The position numbers and the translations under genes are program-made. Positions 60,309 through 64,000 of a stretch of DNA of 64,000 nt are shown here, piece after piece. The stretch's first letter is position 1; every line of letters begins with the position of its first letter. This stretch comes from JANNVK01 sp031430435 (GTDB lineage: Bacteria; Acidobacteriota; Blastocatellia; Pyrinomonadales; Pyrinomonadaceae). Under the pieces are notes generated by a model. That model was not told the origin of the DNA and searched no databases. It saw nothing but the letters and a program-made list of their open reading frames with translations. The stretch spans positions 49,647 to 113,646 of the forward strand of contig JANPBM010000056.1 of NCBI GenBank assembly GCA_031430435.1, read 5' to 3'.

Positions 60309-61691
60309 TTATTTGTTTGCCGGCACAGTTGCAGGTTTTGCATCCGCCGGTTTTGCCGTGTTGGTTGTATTTGCAGCAACCGGTTTTGTGTCAGCCGGTT
60401 TAGCGTTTGCGTCTGTTGGTTTTGCAGCTCCGTCGCCTTTAATCAAACGAACCGAAGTTTTTCTGTCAACTTTGCGTTCATCGTCCGTACCGGTTTCAGC
60501 CACGGTGGCAAATTTTTCGCCGTAACCTTCAGCCTGTGGAACTTGCGCTCCGACACCTGCTTTTTCGATGGCGGCTTTAACAGCTTTTGCTCTGGTGTCT
60601 GACAGTTTCAAGTTTGCGGCATCATCGCCTTTCTTGTCGGTATATCCGCCGAGTTTCATTTTAACATCGGGGAAAGCCTTTAGAATCGCAACAATGTTAT
60701 CTAACTGACGCTTTGATTCGGGAGCTAATTCGGTTGTTCCGAACTTGAAGTTCAAATCGTCGAAACTGAACCATTTATCTTTCAAAGTAGCCTCAGTTCC
60801 ATTCTTATACTCATCCGATTGGATAAATTTAATCAGTTGATCTTCGATGCCGCCCGGATAAGCCTGAAGTTTCGTGCCGTTCGGCAATACTACTTCGGTC
60901 AATTTTTTCTCGCCTGCCGGAACTGCGTTTACGTTAACATTTGTATTTACGTTTGTAACCACATTTGCCGGTTTGTTTATGTTTGTATTGGTGTTGGTCG
61001 CCGGCGCTTGACCTTTGCCGCAGAACCAATAGCCCAAAAGCAACAATAAACCCAACAAAAGTAACGGCAGCAACCATTTCAAGATTCCGCTTCCGCCATC
61101 GGTAACATCACCGATTGCTCCGCCGACCATTTTGCTTGCTCCGCCGAGTGTGTCGCCGACTGCTCCGACAACTTTTTTGCCTGCGTCAACTCCCGCACCC
61201 GCAACATCGCCGACGGCGTTTGCTGTTCCGCCGATTGCCGAACCCGCGAGTCCCGCAACTGCACCTGCGGCGCCAACCGCCGCTCCGCCCCAACCGCTCA
61301 GAAAATCACCGATTTTCGAGAGCAAATCTTTTTCTTCCGGAACAACGCCGTCCGGAGTTAATTTGTCGATAACTTGCGGAACCATCCACGCCATGGCAGA
61401 GGTTGCCGTACTTGCCGAAAGTCCGACTTTTTCGGCAATCGAGCCGATTGTGTTTGAGCCGAGGGCAGATTCGAGTTGCTCGTTTGAAAGCGACGAATTT
61501 GCTCCGCTGCTGACCCACGAAGAAGCTAAATCACCTAAGCCTGCTTTGCTGAATAAATTCAAGAACCCCGAAAAACCGCCTGAATCTTGATTTGTCATCA
61601 TCGAAAGTAACGCTGAGAGCAACGTGCCTGATTTGTCGCCCAAACCAAACTTTTCCGCTGCCATACTTATAACTGAATCAAATAGAGACAT
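60309..61691 (-). CDS. YidB/DUF937-OmpA fusion protein
   Basis: 460 residues. The N-terminal 130 residues are YidB-like (MSLFDSVISMAAEKFG, LASSWVSSGANSSLSNEQL). A Gly/Ala-rich linker follows (about 130-205), then one membrane helix (LLPLLLLGLLLLLGYWF, about 208-226). An Asn/Thr/Val-repeat spacer leads to a C-terminal OmpA peptidoglycan-binding domain (LNFKFGTTELAPESKRQL, GGYTDKKGDDAANLKLSDTR). A further Pro/Ala/Lys tail closes it. With the YidB part cytoplasmic and OmpA periplasmic, it would tie a cytoplasmic factor to the cell wall. Ribosome site AAGGAG upstream. Confidence 0.85.
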   Translation of the reverse strand: MSLFDSVISMAAEKFGLGDKSGTLLSALLSMMTNQDSGGFSGFLNLFSKAGLGDLASSWVSSGANSSLSNEQLESALGSNTIGSIAEKVGLSASTATSAMAWMVPQVIDKLTPDGVVPEEKDLLSKIGDFLSGWGGAAVGAAGAVAGLAGSAIGGTANAVGDVAGAGVDAGKKVVGAVGDTLGGASKMVGGAIGDVTDGGSGILKWLLPLLLLGLLLLLGYWFCGKGQAPATNTNTNINKPANVVTNVNTNVNVNAVPAGEKKLTEVVLPNGTKLQAYPGGIEDQLIKFIQSDEYKNGTEATLKDKWFSFDDLNFKFGTTELAPESKRQLDNIVAILKAFPDVKMKLGGYTDKKGDDAANLKLSDTRAKAVKAAIEKAGVGAQVPQAEGYGEKFATVAETGTDDERKVDRKTSVRLIKGDGAAKPTDANAKPADTKPVAANTTNTAKPADAKPATVPANK

Positions 61692-61843
61692 TATTGTCTT
61701 CTCCTTTAAGTAGTGTAAATAAAACTTACTTGTTTATTGCGGGCATAAATTTATCCGTTATTTTTTTTTGATAACGCAAAAATAAAACCCTGTTTTTTTT
61801 GAAAAATCTTTGAAACAATTTTTATAAAAAAAGTTGCCTAATT

Positions 61844-62548
61844 TTATTTATTTGTTGTGTTTTGCCAATTTTCACCGTTTTTTACCAATTCGTCAAGTGT
61901 TTTTTGTAACTCAAGTCGTTTATTTTCAATATCTTCATCATTTATTTTGCTTTCAACGCAAATCGGTTTGCCGATTTTCAATAACGCTCGACTGAAAGGC
62001 TTCGGAATTTGCAGTTTGTCCCAACTGTTTATTGTCCAATATTTCTGCGGAACAACAACAAACGGCATAATCGGATTGCCCGTTTTTTTTGCCAGTAAAC
62101 ACACGCCCGCTTTTGCCTCATATTTCGGTCCTTTCGGTCCGTCAACCGTAAAACCGGTCGGAAAACCGCGTTTCATCATTCGTACCATTTCGACCAAAGC
62201 TCCGACTCCGCCGCGGGTCGAACTTCCGCGAATCGTGCCGTAACCGAGTCGTTTGATAAATCTGGCAATATATTCGGCATCGAAACTTTTTGACGACATC
62301 ACGATTATTTTTCGGTTTCTGAAATAATATGTGCCGAGAAAAATATTGTTGTGCCAAAATGCGTAAATCGGAATCTTTTCGGCTTTAATTATTTCATCGT
62401 AATTTTCGATATTCTCGATTTCAAACTTGATTGTTTTTCCGATTATTACGACCAACGAGTAAAAAACGAGGTCGGCGAGCCGAATCAGGCACCGCTGTGT
62501 GAGCGTGTATGCGGAAATATCGTCGAATTTGAAAACTTTTTCGTTCAT
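61844..62548 (-). CDS. DUF374 lysophospholipid acyltransferase family protein
   Basis: 234 residues. N-terminal membrane stretch (IRLADLVFYSLVVIIG); the acyltransferase His is in IYAFWHNNIFLG (H-x4 type of the DUF374 group). The substrate motif is GFTVDGPKGPKYEAKAGV and NPIMPFVV follows. Related proteins acylate lipid A precursors or glycerolipids at the inner membrane. Alone on its strand, divergent from the next gene. Confidence 0.88.
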   Translation of the reverse strand: MNEKVFKFDDISAYTLTQRCLIRLADLVFYSLVVIIGKTIKFEIENIENYDEIIKAEKIPIYAFWHNNIFLGTYYFRNRKIIVMSSKSFDAEYIARFIKRLGYGTIRGSSTRGGVGALVEMVRMMKRGFPTGFTVDGPKGPKYEAKAGVCLLAKKTGNPIMPFVVVPQKYWTINSWDKLQIPKPFSRALLKIGKPICVESKINDEDIENKRLELQKTLDELVKNGENWQNTTNK

Positions 62549-62621
62549 TTTTAAGAAAATTCTCGCAACTTAGGTTATTATTTGCAACAAGCCCAAAAAA
62601 ATATCGTAACATTTTACAGTG

Positions 62622-63413
62622 ATGCAAAGACAAATTTTAATTATTGATGACCACGATGATTTAGCCGGAGCGTTATCAAAAGTTTTTACCGAAACGAGTC
62701 ATTATGTTGAAATTGTCGAAAATCGCGCCGATGCTTTAAATATAAAAAATATAAAGAGTTTCGATTTGGTAATTACGGATTTGGACGGCGAAAAAAGTGT
62801 TTCGGGGTCAAATAATAACGGAAACGAGCCAACTTGTCTGCCGACAATTTCCGCCGTCGCCGATGAACACATCAAAGCCTTTAAAATCTGTGCGGCAAAT
62901 TTCAAACGTGATGAATTTAACGAAGATGAGCTGAAAAGTTTTGTTGAAACAATCTTGAACTACAAATCACAGTTTGTCGATAAGGTTGAAATTGTCCGAA
63001 ACCTGCGCGAAAAAATCGAATTTGAATTACCCAGCGCAATTTCCACGATGCACGCCGTCTTGGATTATTTGATGAAACGCGTTGAAAAAATCGGCGTAAT
63101 TGACGTAGAAAAATCCAACCTTTTTATAGCTTTAGACGAAGCATTTGTGAACGCCGTCAAACACGGCAACAAATTCGACTCTCAAAAATTAGTGAAAATC
63201 ACTGCCGAAGTTTCAACCAAAGAAGCTCGTTTTACCATCGAAGACGAAGGCGAAGGCTTCAAAGTTTCCGAAATTCCCGACCCGACCAACCCCGAAAATC
63301 TGTTCAAAACCAGCGGTCGCGGCGTGATGTTTATCCACAACATAATGGACGAAGTAAAATATAACGAACGCGGAAATCGGCTTGAAATGATTAAGAGAAA
63401 AAATGTCGAATAA
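62622..63413 (+). CDS. Receiver-domain / RsbW-type anti-sigma ATPase fusion
   Basis: 263 residues from ATG 62622 (a GTG directly before it is also possible). Residues 1-115 are a response-regulator receiver, with the acidic pair in ILIIDDHDDLAGAL and the phospho-Asp in LVITDLDGEK; the loop after it is shortened. Residues about 135-263 are a HATPase_c_2 domain: ALDEAFVNAVKHGNKF (N box), IEDEGEGFKVSEIPDP and GRGVMFIHNIMDEV. This is the anti-sigma kinase fold of RsbW/SpoIIAB. Likely a phosphorylation-controlled partner switch; no antagonist or sigma gene is adjacent. Confidence 0.85.
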   Translation: MQRQILIIDDHDDLAGALSKVFTETSHYVEIVENRADALNIKNIKSFDLVITDLDGEKSVSGSNNNGNEPTCLPTISAVADEHIKAFKICAANFKRDEFNEDELKSFVETILNYKSQFVDKVEIVRNLREKIEFELPSAISTMHAVLDYLMKRVEKIGVIDVEKSNLFIALDEAFVNAVKHGNKFDSQKLVKITAEVSTKEARFTIEDEGEGFKVSEIPDPTNPENLFKTSGRGVMFIHNIMDEVKYNERGNRLEMIKRKNVE

Positions 63414-63623
63414 TTATCTTCCGCTTTTTTTTCAAATCTTTGTTTGCCACTGCAACAAACTATTTGCTTTTTTCACCAAACCAAAATATACTCCATTTAC
63501 ATCAGCAGTTTTTTCTTGGCTTTCCTGTTTCCCGTAACCTGACTCAGGAAAAAACTTTTTAATCAATAACATATTTTCCCGAAAAACAATATTCCGGGGA
63601 TTTCATTTAAGAAGGAGAATTTA

Positions 63624-63863
63624 ATGAAAAGAGCCGTATCAGCATTTATTTTGGCGTGGTTGACTATATTTTTGCCTGCTCAGGTAAAATCAAACGATTT
63701 CAAACGCGAAACTGTTTATCAAATTATTACCGACCGTTTCCACAACGGAAGCGTAACCAACGATAATCCTGCCCAAAGTTCGGGTCTTTTTGATTCGACG
63801 CAATCAAATTGGCGGCTTTATTGGGGCGGAGATTTAGCGGGAATTCAAGCCAAAATGACCTAA
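63624..63863 (+). pseudogene. Alpha-amylase family gene, 5' fragment cut by an insertion
   Basis: AAGGAG precedes ATG 63624. The product has a signal peptide and the opening of a GH13 enzyme: ETVYQIITDRFHNGS and LYWGGDLAGIQAKM, the start of the catalytic barrel of cyclodextrin/alpha-amylase types. A stop follows 79 residues in, exactly where unrelated sequence begins (about 63855-63862). Family members run several hundred residues more, so the gene is broken here; the rest may lie beyond the insertion, outside the window. Confidence 0.75.
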
Positions 63864-63867
63864 GCAC

Positions 63868-64000
63868 CTAAGCAAAAGTAATGTAATATAATGAACCGAT
63901 CCGGGAAAGAATTTTATCAAGTTCTATGCACAAGTTTTTGTATGAACTATAGGCTTCCCAGCCAAGCCAATCATACTTTATCTTTTTCCACAGCATCTCT
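63868..64000 (-). CDS. Probable transposase, C-terminal end (cut by window edge)
   Basis: An open minus-strand frame runs from the window edge to a stop at 63868-63870, with 43 visible residues including KIKYDWLGWEAYSSYKNLC and ending YYITFA. Its composition and place, starting right where the amylase frame is broken, fit the end of an insertion-sequence transposase. Direct repeats CCTAAGCACCTAAGC at 63859-63873 may be part of the element's end. The IS family cannot be named from this fragment. Confidence 0.5.
   Translation of the reverse strand, partial: EMLWKKIKYDWLGWEAYSSYKNLCIELDKILSRIGSLYYITFA

Noticed and set aside
1..64000. tRNA genes and CRISPR arrays
   Set aside because: No cloverleaf-like T-arm outside the tmRNA and no regularly spaced direct repeats were seen by eye; a tRNAscan and CRISPR search would settle it.

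Overview
The window is an ordinary-looking stretch of bacterial chromosome with no rRNA and no CRISPR. It is AT-leaning, with short intergenic spaces and many TTTGCCGAAA-like codon runs. The gene content points to Acidobacteriota, probably a low-GC Blastocatellia-type lineage. The signs are an Oar-like TonB receptor with an N-terminal carboxypeptidase-regulatory domain, a giant CSLREA/beta-helix surface protein ending in the same kind of domain, YidB-OmpA and DUF2721 proteins, and a tail-collar/GNAT/DUF6916 module. This assignment is inference; no rRNA is present to confirm it.

Layout. 0-6.3 kb: a gene cut by the left edge, an orphan DUF433 protein, 4-hydroxyphenylpyruvate dioxygenase, then a four-gene type IV pilus/type II secretion-like cluster (PilN-, PilO- and PilP-like plus a pseudopilin). 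6.3-12.5 kb: Hsp33, a class V aminotransferase, signal peptidase I, carA, an AI-2E-family permease and a GT2 glycosyltransferase. 13-15.7 kb: a SulP transporter translationally coupled to a beta-carbonic anhydrase. Its leader looks like a complete yybP-ykoY (Mn2+) riboswitch with its own sigma70 promoter and a mutually exclusive terminator. 16-21.5 kb: aspartokinase and the MtnC methionine-salvage enzyme, rfbD, then a PerR-type regulator with a perfect 7-1-7 operator, a 2-Cys peroxiredoxin and a TlpA-like thioredoxin. 21.6-28.3 kb: a cofactor-independent phosphoglycerate mutase with an altered metal site, PBP4, and small envelope genes with partial duplications of gene starts.

28.3-41.8 kb: arginine genes (argH, argR, argG, argC) interrupted by accessory material. 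This includes a 1723-residue surface protein, three tandem phage-tail-collar proteins with two GNAT acetyltransferases and two DUF6916-like proteins, and a small DUF7336 gene bracketed by inverted repeats. 41.9-48.9 kb: Oar-like receptor, DUF1015, an unusual DapF homologue with both catalytic Cys replaced by Ser, a Rieske ferredoxin and a Spy-like protein. 49-52.4 kb: an arsenic resistance island (arsC, aquaglyceroporin, a PLP gamma-lyase family enzyme, arsI, with divergent arsR).

52.4-64 kb: DUF481 barrel, BCP peroxiredoxin coupled to a nuclease-like/ParA fusion, tmRNA, a protein made of six 29-residue repeats, a degenerate staphylococcal-nuclease-like protein, murI, rph, YidB-OmpA, a DUF374 acyltransferase, and a receiver-RsbW fusion. 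An alpha-amylase gene is broken at the right edge, apparently by an insertion sequence.

The best candidates for undescribed biology are the Mn-riboswitch control of a SulP/carbonic anhydrase pair, the collar/GNAT/DUF6916 module, the PLP enzyme inside the ars operon, the nuclease-like-ParA fusion, and the Cys-less DapF.
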